Assembly (NCBI GenBank): GCA_034766995.1
Contig: CM068322.1
Coordinates: 14,614,310 to 14,678,309, forward strand
DNA: 64,000 bases
Direction: 5' to 3'
From: Acanthacorydalis orientalis
Taxonomy: Eukaryota > Arthropoda > Insecta > Megaloptera > Corydalidae
Shown: in pieces, positions 26,265 to 38,031 of the stretch
Position numbering within the stretch: position 1 is the stretch's first letter
Layout of the letters: each line of letters starts with the position of its first letter
Program-made: the position numbers and the translations under genes
The notes under the pieces: generated by a model
Told to the model about the DNA's origin: nothing
Seen by the model: only the letters and a program-made list of their open reading frames with translations
Database searches by the model: none

Positions 26265-28571
26265 AATATATGTATATAACATATATGAGACCGTTGCTAA
26301 AAATGTAAAGTCTTTAAAGTCAAATAAATATTCCGGTCGAAATATTCGACGAATTCGATTAAAACTGGAAATATGCAAAGTATTCGCAATACGAACGCCC
26401 AATATGTAATACTAGGTAATCTGGTGAAATCACTACGGAACGAAATATTCGTACAGTAATATAACTGGTACTTTCGGGATTCATCGATACACAAATAATG
26501 ATTATCGTAAATCTCCTGAACTGCCCCTTCGTGTCTTGTTCCCTAATGACGTACGCTGCCGCTCATTTGTGGCAGCCATGACAACAAATTGGATACGTTG
26601 CGGTTGATAAAGTAATTGCATTGGAACAGAACGTTATAAGAGCTAATACATTCCCTTTATATATTTATTGCTACATAAAGATACACACATCCGCAGTCTG
26701 TACAAACACACATGAGTTGTTCGTTTTTTTTTATAATGAATAAAACGTTATATTATCTTGTCATACTTTTATAGGCAGACATTATTTTTTTCGTTTTAAG
26801 TCCATCTGACGAGCAGCTTATTTTTACCAAACTACATATATATATATATATATAATCAATCGAACTAAAGAAGATGAACCGATCATTTTCAAAAACACTA
26901 CGACCTACATCATCTTCAATAAAGTGTAAACATCGTTAGTGAAAATATTCAGATTAAAATCACTCCATAATCTAATATATTACCTACTAATATATTAAAT
27001 GGATCAAGTTTCGTCGGTATTGAAAACTTTATCTATTATGTTCGTATTACCTGAAAATAACTTTTCAAACTATCTTCAAATCTAAAATCTTTTTCCAATA
27101 TCACGTTCTTTAAACAGATGCACTATATGACATGTTTGCGATAAAAATGAAAATCTAAAACTTTTATATCCTTTATCAATATTTTAAAGAGGATACTATT
27201 ATTATGGCTAAAGAAGGCAATATAAAAGTATGAAAGTAAAAATGAACGTCTAAAAATAAACTGAAATATAAAATAGAATGTACTTTATCTTTTCAAAATA
27301 AGTCAATAGTTTTTTGGTCATGTTTCCCTGAAAGCTAGTTTCTAAATTATTTGTCAATGAATGAAAAATTCAATACTTTTTTGGTATAAATGTAGATGTA
27401 CCTAAATTATATTATATTTAATGACTTTAACAATGACATCAATATATTTACATTTTGTTCAATATCCAAAATATAAAATGTGAATGTTATGTACACAAAT
27501 TTTTGAAAAATTACTCGTTATTTTTAAATTTCTATTGTTTCTTAAGGTGATTTTTAACTTAATTTTATAACACTACGAATTCTACAAAATATAATAAATG
27601 AGAAGTGATATTTGGAATTTAAATGGAAATACACTTGTATGTATTTTTAATAAATTCCAATGAAAATTTCGTACTGAATTTTCACTATTCCGAAATTTAT
27701 TATACACAAACTATAAAAACATAAAAAAAGTATTAACAATTCTAAATCATAACAACACAAATAACTGTTCAATTAAACAACGTGCACACAAGGCAATACA
27801 GCCAATAAAGTGTAAATGGGTATGATTTATGAAATAAAACAAATCGTTTAATTTATCTCTGGATATAACGATTTATGTCTAGATTGAACACATAAAATCC
27901 CATTAGTTTCTCTTGTATCTCCATATAATGTAATAACTATCCATTAGTTAATGTTACATTTTATGCTTACGCTTTCAAAACGATACCAGTATGCAGAAGC
28001 ATTTACATAACTTCTCTAAATATTGCATTGGTAAAAAGAAAACGTATCAAATAAACGTCACATTCTTTCATGTAAAATTCTCTTTTTTATTTTTTATTTC
28101 ACTTCTTTCTCTGCATGTTTATTTTATCCGTAGGTGACATAAATTTACAAAACAGAAAAAAGTTTTATACGTAATGACAACACTATAAAATATAAGTGTC
28201 ATGTATGTTTATATATATATATATATATATATATACATGAACAGACGGTTTCTTTTTATTTGAATGGTTATGTGCTTATGTACGACTCTCAATTGACCTT
28301 TCTAACAGATTTTTTGATCTGCTATACTCTCGAGATAAAATTTTATTATGATATAAACTTTATATAAAATATAAAAATAAAAATAGTTACGATTTGCCGA
28401 TTGTGCAAATTTTTGCATCTAGTATTATAAATTCCGAAAAAAATATAGTAAAAATAAGAAATTATGTTTTCTTATGATTAAAAAAATATATATAACTGAT
28501 TTTTTACTATAAGGCTATAACAAATGTATTTATAACATTAAAAAATCGCATAATGTATTAAATAATTAATA
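26265..28571. other. Mostly AT-rich DNA, no gene seen
   Basis: About 26320-26640 is GC-richer and unique. The rest is AT-rich with short TA arrays near 26836 and 28210. No domain was recognised in any frame. Confidence 0.5.
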
Positions 28572-29154
28572 TCACGTTGGTAGGAAAATAATTGCGATTT
28601 TTGTTTTCTGAATTCTAACCTTCATTTTTTCAGTGAACGTGTTATTACATCGTGGTCATATTAATATCATTTTAATGTGCATTTTTCGGTCTCTGTTTTG
28701 GTAGCATGGACTTTGGTTTATTATTAATTTTACTTTAAATTGGGCTATTGAAATAAAGATGGCAAAGAAGCAAATAAGAGCAAATTTTTGTGTGAGTTCA
28801 AAACGGGTGATAAAGGAGCACAAACTGCTTGTAAACAAAACGATATTTTTGATGTGGGTACTATTAAGGAACGTACGATGTAATTGGTGGTACGGTGGTT
28901 CCAAAAATTTCGTGCTGGGAACGAGTGCCTTGAAGATGAAAAAGGTCTCGGTCGTCCTTCTTCAGTTCATAACTATCAACTGAAGGCGTTAATTGAACCC
29001 GAACCACGCACAACAATTCGAGAGCTTGCACAAATGTTAGGCGTTAGTCATCCAACAGTTCTGGACCACTTAAAACAACTAGGAAAATCAAAAAAGAGAA
29101 AAATGTATATAAATTTGAAAGTCATAAAACATAATTATTTTTCTACCAACCTAA
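28572..29154 (+). mobile_element. mariner-derived MITE, copy 3
   Basis: A 583-bp copy, flanked by TA at 28570-28571 and 29155-29156. The 5' end reads TCACGTTGGTAGGAAAATAA (first bases mutated from TTAG); the 3' end is rc TTAGGTTGGTAGAAAAATAA. The interior matches copies 1 and 2: 5' UTR, N-terminal transposase region, then a direct jump to the 3' TIR through GTATATAAATTTGAAAGTCA. Confidence 0.9.
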
Positions 29155-29174
29155 TAATATTGTACGAAAATTAA
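28759..29174 (+). pseudogene. mariner transposase N-terminal (HTH) remnant
   Basis: The ATG at 28759 gives MAKKQIRANF, then a one-base shift leads into FKTGDKGAQTACKQNDIFD and a stop after TIKERTM. From 28884 a 96-codon frame stays open: VVRWFQKFRAGNECLEDEKG, LGRPSSVHNYQLKALIEPE, TTIRELAQMLGVSHPTVLDH, LKQLGK. It then reads through the 3' TIR and stops at 29174. So HTH2 and the linker are intact, HTH1 is broken, and the DD34D domain is absent by deletion rather than decay. It could supply a TIR-binding fragment only if an internal start were used; there is no evidence for expression. Confidence 0.75.
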
Positions 29175-30185
29175 TAATACCTTTGCATTAAATAATTAAA
29201 AAAATATAAATTGGCAAATATGAATTACAGTCAATAAAATTTCCAATTTCTTTTCAAAAGAGATGTTCAGTTCTTTACAAATCACAATTATTTTCTAATC
29301 AAATATCTTCAATAATTTATTATTTTCTATGTTGTAAAGCATTAAGTTACACAAAAATTAGATTTTTCTGTACTTTAGTGCTTATGAATTTATCCACAAT
29401 CCCAAAAACTTTAAATGTGACTATTGCTATTCCCTATAAATATCTACTCAATACTTTATTTTATTTTTCACGTGTTCTTTATACATTCAATTAAATATAT
29501 TTAATCATATGATATTAATAACTTTGTATTTTCAATAATATAAAACAAGAATATTATAATATAGACATTTTTATTACTATTTTTCTAATAGTTCAAGCAA
29601 ACATCTTTAGATGAGAAAACATTTTCTTCAAATAAAATCTCATATTGATATCAAATTCCAACTCATAATAAATTGTTTACGAGTCTTCATTCTCATGATA
29701 CATTTTAAAAGTACTGTGATGATGATACCATAGCCATGTAAATGCGCATATGTGATAATTAAAAATAATCAATAATAATTATTAAACATTTTTGAACAGC
29801 AAAATACTTTTTAATTTGTAGAGAAATCAAAAATGCATTGATGAAAATAAAGTAAAATTATTAAATATTAACATAGTTAAAATGTTTATATTTTACAAAC
29901 AAATAAATTCAATATAATACATTAGTTTTTAAGTAACAATTTATTTTAATTCGTTTTTGTACCAATCTAACGAAAAACAAATAAAATAAAATTATATTCA
30001 CTTATATTTACAACATATAAATTTTTTCGTAATAGAAAAATCAATTGTTCCTTATTTAATTGAATACATTTTCGAATATAACTCAATAAAATTCAAGTGC
30101 ACTGAAGAAAATAAAAGAACGAATGAACAAACACTAGAATAAATAAAATTGTGCGAGTATGAGATAAAAATATCGAACTAAACGT

Positions 30186-30187
<2 letters not shown>
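29155..30187. other. AT-rich DNA, no gene seen
   Basis: Unique AT-rich sequence without recognisable features. Confidence 0.55.
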
Positions 30188-30245
<58 letters not shown>

Positions 30246-30250
30246 TTACA

Positions 30251-30281
<31 letters not shown>
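30188..30281. repeat. (TA)n arrays left of hAT-like MITE
   Basis: (TA)n at 30188-30240 and 30250-30281, separated by CACACTTACA. The second array abuts the CAGGGATGGG terminus. Confidence 0.9.
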
Positions 30282-30283
30282 CT

Positions 30284-30642
30284 CAGGGATGGGTAGCTTT
30301 TTCGATAATAATAGCCACATATAATACTTTTCGTACATTTTTGAATGTTCAAGATCCACATGAAAATATTATTTTAAATTTGTATTTATATATAATAAAA
30401 AATACAACTATACAGTAGTCCTACTCGTCAAAGCAGAATATATTTAATCTCTACTCGTTGAAAACTTTTATTGAGTCTTCATTATTGCAGTTAATAATTT
30501 AAAGTCTGGCTATAGATTACTGCTATAGATTATTTATATAAAAGTTTAGGAAAATATCAGTGAAACACAATATTTTCTCGGAAGCCGCATAAAGTAGTTT
30601 TGTAAATCGTATACTACTCGCGAGCTGCAGTTTACCCACCGT

Positions 30643-30644
<2 letters not shown>
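30284..30644. mobile_element. hAT-like MITE inside (TA)n
   Basis: A 361-bp element. The left end CAGGGATGGGTAGC and the right end (rc) CAACGGTGGGTAAACTGCAG are imperfect TIRs; the right end continues CTCGCGAGT, a sequence typical of one common hAT terminus (…GGGCAAACTGCGGCTCGCGAG… in known families). Flanking octamers ATATATCT and ATATATAT agree at 7 of 8 bases, but both lie in TA repeats, so the duplication is weak evidence. No transposase is encoded. Confidence 0.6.

Positions 30645-30711
<67 letters not shown>
30645..30711. repeat. (TA)n right of hAT-like MITE
   Basis: About 33 uninterrupted TA units immediately after the MITE terminus. Confidence 0.95.
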
Positions 30712-30714
<3 letters not shown>

Positions 30715-31555
30715 CATTTTCTACTACTATTTTGCAATTTTGAATTTCATATTTTATTAAATTCTACAACATTCAACAATTATCATATATTATTGTTATT
30801 AATTATTCATCAGACTTGAGTCGCTCATTAAGCAAAACTCAAATTAAAATCAATATCTTAGTAAACAGAATTTCCTTGAAATAATCGGTTGGTTAAGTCA
30901 GGTCAAGTAGTATACAAAGTAAACGGTTCATTAATTGTAAGTCGTTTAAAAATTATTATAAACTTACAAATACAATGAATTTAATATTTATAATTATAAA
31001 ATATTTGTAATTAAAAAAAGACTCAAATCAAATAGTAAACAAAAAATAACATAATAAAAATTAAATTCTCTTGTAAATATTTCGATCAGTTGGTACCATC
31101 GTAGTGAGATCCTAAAGAGCAGGCAAGAAAACCAAAAAAACGTCAACTTTTACATCCGACAAGTCACATTTTGTGCAAAAGATTAGGACTGGAAAGAATG
31201 AGAGCGTAGAGCGTCAATTTAAGTAATCCCTCGACCATCCATCGTATGTCTCGTTGTCGACCGTTACTATATATTTGTGTATATATCTGATGTCTGTAAT
31301 GTACAAGAGTCTCGCACTGAAGAAACAGCAACTGTCATTTTCACGTCCGCAAAATAAGAACGTATTCTAGTTAATAAAAACGCATCACCTTTTCACTAGA
31401 GTGACATTCCTTTTTCTGACACATAAATTAAATTTAAATTTCACGAATCGATTCTGTCAATTGCATTTCGAAATTAACTTTTTTTTTAATTTGATTTTAC
31501 ATGTATTGAAAGCTGTTTACTTTTATTTCTTATAACATTCTAATATAATAAAATG

Positions 31556-31613
<58 letters not shown>

Positions 31614-31987
31614 ATGTGTGTGTGTGTCTAAATGTATATACTTGTACGTACCTATGAATTAGATCAAGAATCCTAAAATCGAATACCATCGAACCGATGA
31701 CTACTGAAACCGTTTTCCAATAATAATAACACGCGGATGGTGTCACAACTTTATTGATTTAACAACGACTTTCAGGCGCCAACAGTATCGTATAACGAGG
31801 ACAAAGTCCACATTGTTGGCCGGTCGGCCTCATTCATCTTGAACATAGTGCACGACGATGCTCGCATGACGTACACGACTCTCATCGTGGTCCAATTTAG
31901 ACGCACAATAAATGATGGTTGCAATTCAGTTCAGACAACAATATATTTCAAATGTCTAAAACATCTCTTTTGTTTCTTTACATTGAA

Positions 31988-31990
<3 letters not shown>
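30712..31990. other. Mixed unique DNA, no gene seen
   Basis: Contains GC-richer unique blocks at about 31085-31390 and 31680-31930, separated by a (TA)n(TG)n array at 31563-31627. No coding pattern recognised. Confidence 0.5.
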
Positions 31991-32035
<45 letters not shown>

Positions 32036-32036
32036 C

Positions 32037-32097
<61 letters not shown>
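31991..32097. repeat. (TA)n array left of RTE copy
   Basis: TA array with two small interruptions (AATC, TT), ending one base before the target duplication of the RTE insertion. Confidence 0.9.
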
Positions 32098-32102
<5 letters not shown>

Positions 32103-32106
32103 GCAG

Positions 32107-32434
32107 ATGCATGTTGGGAATAACAAGAAGAGATAGAAAGAGAATAGAATGGATACGAAAACAAACAGGAGTCACAGATATAATAAGAAGAGTAAAGAGT
32201 CTAAAATGGAAATGGGCGGGACATGTCGCAAGAAGAGAAGACAACCGATGGACAAGAGAAATTATTGACTGGGAACCAAGGAATATGAAAAGACCGAGAA
32301 AGAGACCAATGAACAGATGGGATAAGGATATTAAAAACTTTATTGGAAAACTGTGGAAAAGAGAGGCACTGAATCGAACAAAATGGAAAGTCATGGAAGA
32401 GGCCTTTATCCAGCAGTGGATTGACAGGGGCTGA
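32107..32434 (+). pseudogene. RTE ORF2 C-terminal fragment
   Basis: The frame stays open to the natural stop (32432-32434): CMLGITRRDRKRIEWIRKQ, TDIIRRVKSLKWKWAGHVAR, NRWTREIIDWEPR, RPRKRPMNRWDKDI, EALNRTKWKVMEEAFIQQWI then DRG. This is the well-known RTE ORF2 tail (SMLGI..RDRIRNEEIR, LKWQWAGHVAR, RPPTRWTDDI, W..L.EAYVQQW). The reverse transcriptase and endonuclease domains are lost by 5' truncation. No stop or frameshift occurs in the 108 codons, so the copy is young or was truncated recently. Confidence 0.88.
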
Positions 32435-32454
32435 AGATGATGATGATGATGATG
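32107..32454 (+). mobile_element. 5'-truncated RTE-type LINE with 9-bp TSD
   Basis: A 348-bp LINE 3' end ending in a (GAT)n tail (about 32432-32454), as RTE elements end in short tandem repeats rather than poly-A. The direct repeat ATTCAGCAG flanks it exactly (32098-32106 and 32455-32463), showing target-primed insertion next to a pre-existing (TA)n array. Encodes the ORF2 C-terminus described separately. Confidence 0.88.
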
Positions 32455-32463
32455 ATTCAGCAG

Positions 32464-33110
32464 TAGGTTATTGCTCCAAGCTTTCAATATACATTTCTCT
32501 CAAACATCGAGTTTAAAAATTTAACATTTAAAAACAACAAAAATATATTCAATACCAATTGTAAATATAATTCGATAAACAAGTATTAATATTGGTTAAG
32601 ACACTGAGATTCATGTTAAATAAAATTCAAGTAAAAATAATAAATACAATATAAAAACTAAGAAGAAATAAGTAAAAAGAATAGTTTGAAAAATTAAATA
32701 ACTGAACAGAACGCTACATTTAAACTAATGACATTTTTATTTATCTAATTTTCTCTTACGATTCTTCATTTCGTACAGAACTATCCTATAAATATAATAT
32801 AGAATAACATAGATTAAATATTTTTAGACACATACTCGTACCTTAACAATGTTAGTTCATAATTGTAACTAAATTTCTTAACCAAATTTTCTAGAGATCA
32901 ATATCCCAAATATTAAAAAAGTGTATGCATAACATAATATTCAATAAGTAATTATTGAATATTGTACTCTTGAAATACGTGTTATCATATCAAAATGTTG
33001 CTGTAATTATTTTTTTAATATTTAAAAACAAACAGGTATAGTTTTTGAGGCACTGAATCCAACTAATATTTAAAGCTAACTCTATTACAAGTCATGCTAT
33101 CATCACGTTT
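32464..33110. other. AT-rich DNA, no gene seen
   Basis: Unique AT-rich sequence; nothing recognised. Confidence 0.55.
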
Positions 33111-33708
33111 GCCTCTTGACATAAAAATTAATTGAAATTCGATATGACCAAAAAATACTATTTATTTTTCAGTTTAGCATTTGTGTACGCTTAACAAAAT
33201 AAAGAATATTTGTACATTGTAAAATATTATATTTCAATACCAATAACCAAAATTAATAAAGAATAATTAAATAACAAATTAAACAATAATTAAATAGTTC
33301 TGTAGAGTATGAAACTTTTCTAAACATGCTGATAAATGTAGAGATATTTGACATTTTTTATACTGCCAAGTCGTTTCGCTTCTTATATTATCTTTTGAGC
33401 GCACATGACATCTCTCTGAAGGATGTTACTTTTTACCAGAAGAAGGTATATGTTCAGGAATATGTGTCCTCACTCGAATAACCCATTTGATTTTCACTGT
33501 CACTTTTGTACAAATTCAAAACAAACATGTTGCAGGGTTAGTTTCTATGGTTCACACTAACACTGAATATATACAATTATTTCATTCTAATATTTGCTTT
33601 GTAGCTGCACTAAAGTAAATAAAATCTGCGTGTGCCTCAGAGACATCAACGTTTACAATAGTATAAGAAACACATGACGTATCAGAGATATCTTTGTATG
33701 CCAAGGGG
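33111..33708 (-). mobile_element. piggyBac-like MITE, copy 1
   Basis: About 600 bp, inverted relative to 45098-46394 and aligning with it along its length outside the LINE insertion there. The minus-strand start is CCCCTTGGCATAC next to TTAA (33709-33712); the other end reads CCTCTTGACATA with its TTAA decayed to GTTT. CCC-type termini and TTAA targets define piggyBac elements. It encodes MFVLNLYKSDSENQMGYSSE, then DTYS and a stop, plausibly the acidic N-terminus of a transposase whose remainder has been deleted. Confidence 0.78.
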
Positions 33709-33712
33709 TTAA

Positions 33713-34162
33713 TAAAAATAAGATTTCATTATGTATTGTGTATGATATTGTATTTAATTTTATTAACTAAATTATCTATTTTAAATAAATGAAAACTGAA
33801 ATCAAAATCGCAAATTACAGTTTTTGCCTTATTAATGACTATGTTTTCTCTTTTATATTTCTTTTCTAACTTTCTTTTTCCCATTACTGACGAAACTTTT
33901 TTACATAACTCAGTTACCAAACAATATTTTTTATTGGTTCTTAAATTTCTTCTCTTCTCAAAATATATTCCGCTAATTTCTAAGTCCCTAACTATTGTAA
34001 AATTATATTTAAAAAACTATTTGTTTTCGTACTGATTCTATTTTTCTTTCTACATCTTTTTATTTTCCCTATACGCATATTTTTTTATTGTTTGAAATCA
34101 TTAAATTATTTCAATATTCAGAGCTTAAGAAATATTTAATAGCAATATTTTACTTCATAGTA

Positions 34163-34224
<62 letters not shown>

Positions 34225-34676
34225 AATAATTTGAGAATTCTCCGTGTATTTATTATACCTATTTACTAGCCATATAATAGTAAATACAAAACTATAAATT
34301 TATACTACCAATAAAATATTCAGTTAAGATTACTAATAAATCATATACAACAAAGACATTAATATATATTTAATTATCAATTATATAAAATAATAATCGA
34401 GTAGTAAAAATATTGAATGTGTAATAACTGAATGACTTTATTTACTAATAAATTAATTATATAAAAATTTATTTTCATAAAATGCTTTTATGGAAAATTT
34501 ATCTCATTTTTATCCATGATGAATACATCGCTTATTAGTGAAATTAATTAATTATTCATGAAAAAAGATAAGTATATATATATATATATATATATATATA
34601 CCATAAACAAAATATAAATTCATATATATATATATTATATATGATTTAAAAATGCTGTGCTTTTACTATGGATTAG

Positions 34677-34729
<53 letters not shown>

Positions 34730-35035
34730 CATACATACAAATTATATAATTAACTTTATAATAAATGTCTTCTTTGTCAGCTCCCAAAAGAATATCGCAA
34801 CAGTTACTTTGATGTTACATGCTAATCTTTTCACACTTTCGAATGAATTATATACAATTCAGATCAAAGGAAACTTCATCAAGTTTTGTTCTGAATGCAT
34901 AATGTATACTTTTATTATCACATCGAATCATAAACGAAAAAGTTCTACATTCAATTTACGATAATTATTAAACCAATAGTTTTTTTTCATGCATCAATCT
35001 TACTTTTTATAAAAATCTGTCGGAATACACCAAAC

Positions 35036-35101
<66 letters not shown>

Positions 35102-36784
35102 GTGTGTGTTTATTAGCGATTTTAATTTAAAAAATATTATTTATCATTTTTCCTTAAGGAATGACAAAAATATAAATTTAAATTTTGAACACAGATTTCG
35201 GTAGTATTCTAACAAGTTTTTTTAAAAATCAAAATAATATATTAAAATAAAATACTGAATTATTTTATGGTATATATCGCATAAAAAAATATTTTAATTA
35301 CTTAAGCTCATATATTTAACATAAAAGTTTATTTTTTTATAAAAATGTTCAAAATTCAACCTTATAAAACACAAAATAAATGATCTTTTTATCGATAAAT
35401 AGGTCATATTGCTTACTTTTGATTAATTCTGAATGAACAAACGTTTTCTAACAAAAATTAAAATGAAAATTATAGATTTTAACATACTTTATGTATAGAT
35501 TAAAAGAATTTCTTACTTTCCAAAAACTGTAAATTAAAGAAAGTAATAAAATAAAACATAAAAACATGTTTTTATAAGAAAATAATAAATAAATAATACT
35601 AGAAGGCGTACATTGAATCTTATCTTGATCCGAAAATAAAAATTTCCACTTTCATAACATAAATTCCGTAGATTCTTTGAAGTCTTTCCTCGTCCAAAAA
35701 CTGTTTCAATAAAATCCTTTTTATTAAAATAAGTAATAAATGTATTTATTTACTACGGTTTAAAAAGATATCCTTTAAAAAGATATAAAAACATAAAGGG
35801 TTTTCCAAAGGCATATGAAAAGAATTTTATATATATATATATATATATATACTACATACGTGCTTAATTTTAGATAAATAAACCATTAATTATAATAATA
35901 TCAATTAAAATATTTTTTTTGAAAATAAATTATTTACAGTAATGAAACACTTTTTTCAAAACTCAACTTCTATCAAAATGACTATCAACGTTATTAAAAA
36001 ATTCTGTAACTGATATCTATCTTTATAAAACAATAAGTTTTCAATAAAAAAATGAAAACATCATATATTGTATAAATTTAATAGAAATGATATCAATAAG
36101 TTTTTAAAGATCAAGAAAGCAAACATTACCAAATATTGTAGCCTATATTCGCCAGCATCTAATAACAAAATCACATCAATAAACATAAAGTTTCAAAAAA
36201 AAAGTTCTGATTAAACTTTTCCCATTCGTTCAGATATCTCCTGTTGACAATATGATTACAGTCGATTAATAAAAAGATATTGTGATTACAACAAAACACG
36301 AATAATTTATCGTAAACTCGTAATAATAAGAAAAAGTTGAGCACCTTCATACATAATGGTAAACTACATCTAAATAAAGAGAAAAAAACAATGCCAAGAA
36401 AAAATAAAGTGGATAATACGTAATACAGGGAAAGAGTATTCGAAGAAAGTTTCTCCCGTAAAAAAAAGATAACTGATACATTATGATATGAGATATCAAG
36501 ATCACTGATTTTCAAAACTAAAATAACTTTCACTGGAAAGTTTAGTAATAATCAACGAGCCATATGACAGGAAGATTGATCTTGTTTTTAACCTACACAG
36601 TTGATAAGAACTACGCTAACTTTTATAGATTAAGTCTACTGTGAGTAATTAGCGAGCATTTTATAGAAAAATATACAACTACACAACGTTGGGTCCGACA
36701 AATACTTTAACAAAATTATTAAAAATGTATAACAATAAATAACCTTTTTTTAATCATATAGAGAAGCGTATACATATTTATACT

Positions 36785-36786
<2 letters not shown>
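33713..36786. other. AT-rich DNA with microsatellites, no gene seen
   Basis: Arrays: (TA)n(ATA)n at 34167-34230, (TA)n at about 34575-34600, (TA)n(CATA)n at 34680-34738, and (TA)n at 35038-35100 and 35830-35851. The 120-codon minus frame at 36171-36533 is Phe/Leu/Ser-rich and resembles nothing I know. Confidence 0.5.

Positions 36787-36830
<44 letters not shown>
36787..36830. repeat. (TA)n microsatellite
   Basis: About 22 TA units. Confidence 0.95.
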
Positions 36831-36832
<2 letters not shown>

Positions 36833-37942
36833 GTGTGATACTTTTTCATAATATAAAACATGATAAAAATTTAAAACTAACAACATGATAAACTTTTATA
36901 CACAAAACTATGCATAAGAGTTTACCATATATTAATTGTATCAATGTTTGACACAATAAAATTCATAAATTCAATTTTTATTTTCTATCATTTTTATATT
37001 AGTTAACATTAAGAACAATGCAGTGACTTTTGAATAAAAAATATCAAAAAGCATTTCATTGCATTGGCATAAATACAGTGTTTTAAGAAAATAAATAATT
37101 TTTGGAAAATAAATTTTTATCAAAAATGTTTTTTTTAAATAAACCATTATCATCGATTTTACAAACAATAAGCGCTAGTTTAGAACCGATAAATAATCGA
37201 AAAATTTTCAAATACAATGTAATTTAAAGAATAATCTACGAACAAAAAATATTAAAAGTAAAAAGAATAAAGCATTTCATGCACAATTTGAAGAACATTT
37301 TGTAAAATAAAAATTATAACATAATATCATCTACAATGGTCTTGTTTTACCAATTAATATAGCAAGTAAATTACATATACCATTTCCAATAAATTATGTA
37401 TTTCTATGTATTTTTCAATTATACTTAAGTAAATGAAAATTTACAACAGTGGGCATATGATTAATTTCATTGATGAAAAGGTATCGACTTTAAATTACAA
37501 TACATTTAATGAATTCAACTCCTAATATATATATATATATATATGATTTTTTGAAATGTTATTATATTTTTTGTGTAAATATCTACATCCAACAATAACA
37601 ATAAAAGTATAAACTTAATGAATTTAATTATTCGATATTTAATCTTTAGAAATTACAAAAAATTAAGATTAACACTTCACACTTTTTCGTTCGTTTGAAA
37701 CTCAGTCATCTCTTTTAAGAAAAACTAAAAACAAACAAGAGGAGACTCTCTACTGACCTACATGTATAGAGACACGATTAGATAAATTAAAAACGGGAAA
37801 TAAATATATCTGATACAGACGACCGACCAGAGAGTTGCACGGAATTCTCCAGAGTATTTCATCTAATTTCTAGCGATTTCTTAGATCTCACCGGATATAA
37901 CGTATGTAGTGTTTCCACATGTCTGACTCGCATGACTGCCTC

Positions 37943-37944
<2 letters not shown>
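36831..37944. other. AT-rich DNA, no gene seen
   Basis: Unique AT-rich sequence. From about 37670 it becomes GC-richer up to the next array. Confidence 0.5.
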
Positions 37945-37980
<36 letters not shown>

Positions 37981-37983
37981 TCG

Positions 37984-38028
<45 letters not shown>

Positions 38029-38031
38029 GTA
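37945..38031. repeat. (TA)n(TG)n compound array
   Basis: Two (TA)n blocks separated by GTACTCG, the second passing into TG repeats. Confidence 0.9.

Noticed and set aside
31839..32123. Open frames rich in Ile-Tyr repeats over TA arrays (here and at 7198, 25560, 26172, 30523, 51655, 52444, 54431, 58774 and others)
   Set aside because: They are translations of (TA)n, which has no stop in two of its frames on each strand, joined to chance flanking codons.
32035..32487. 150-codon minus-strand ORF
   Set aside because: It is antisense to the RTE ORF2 fragment; its His run comes from the (GAT)n tail.
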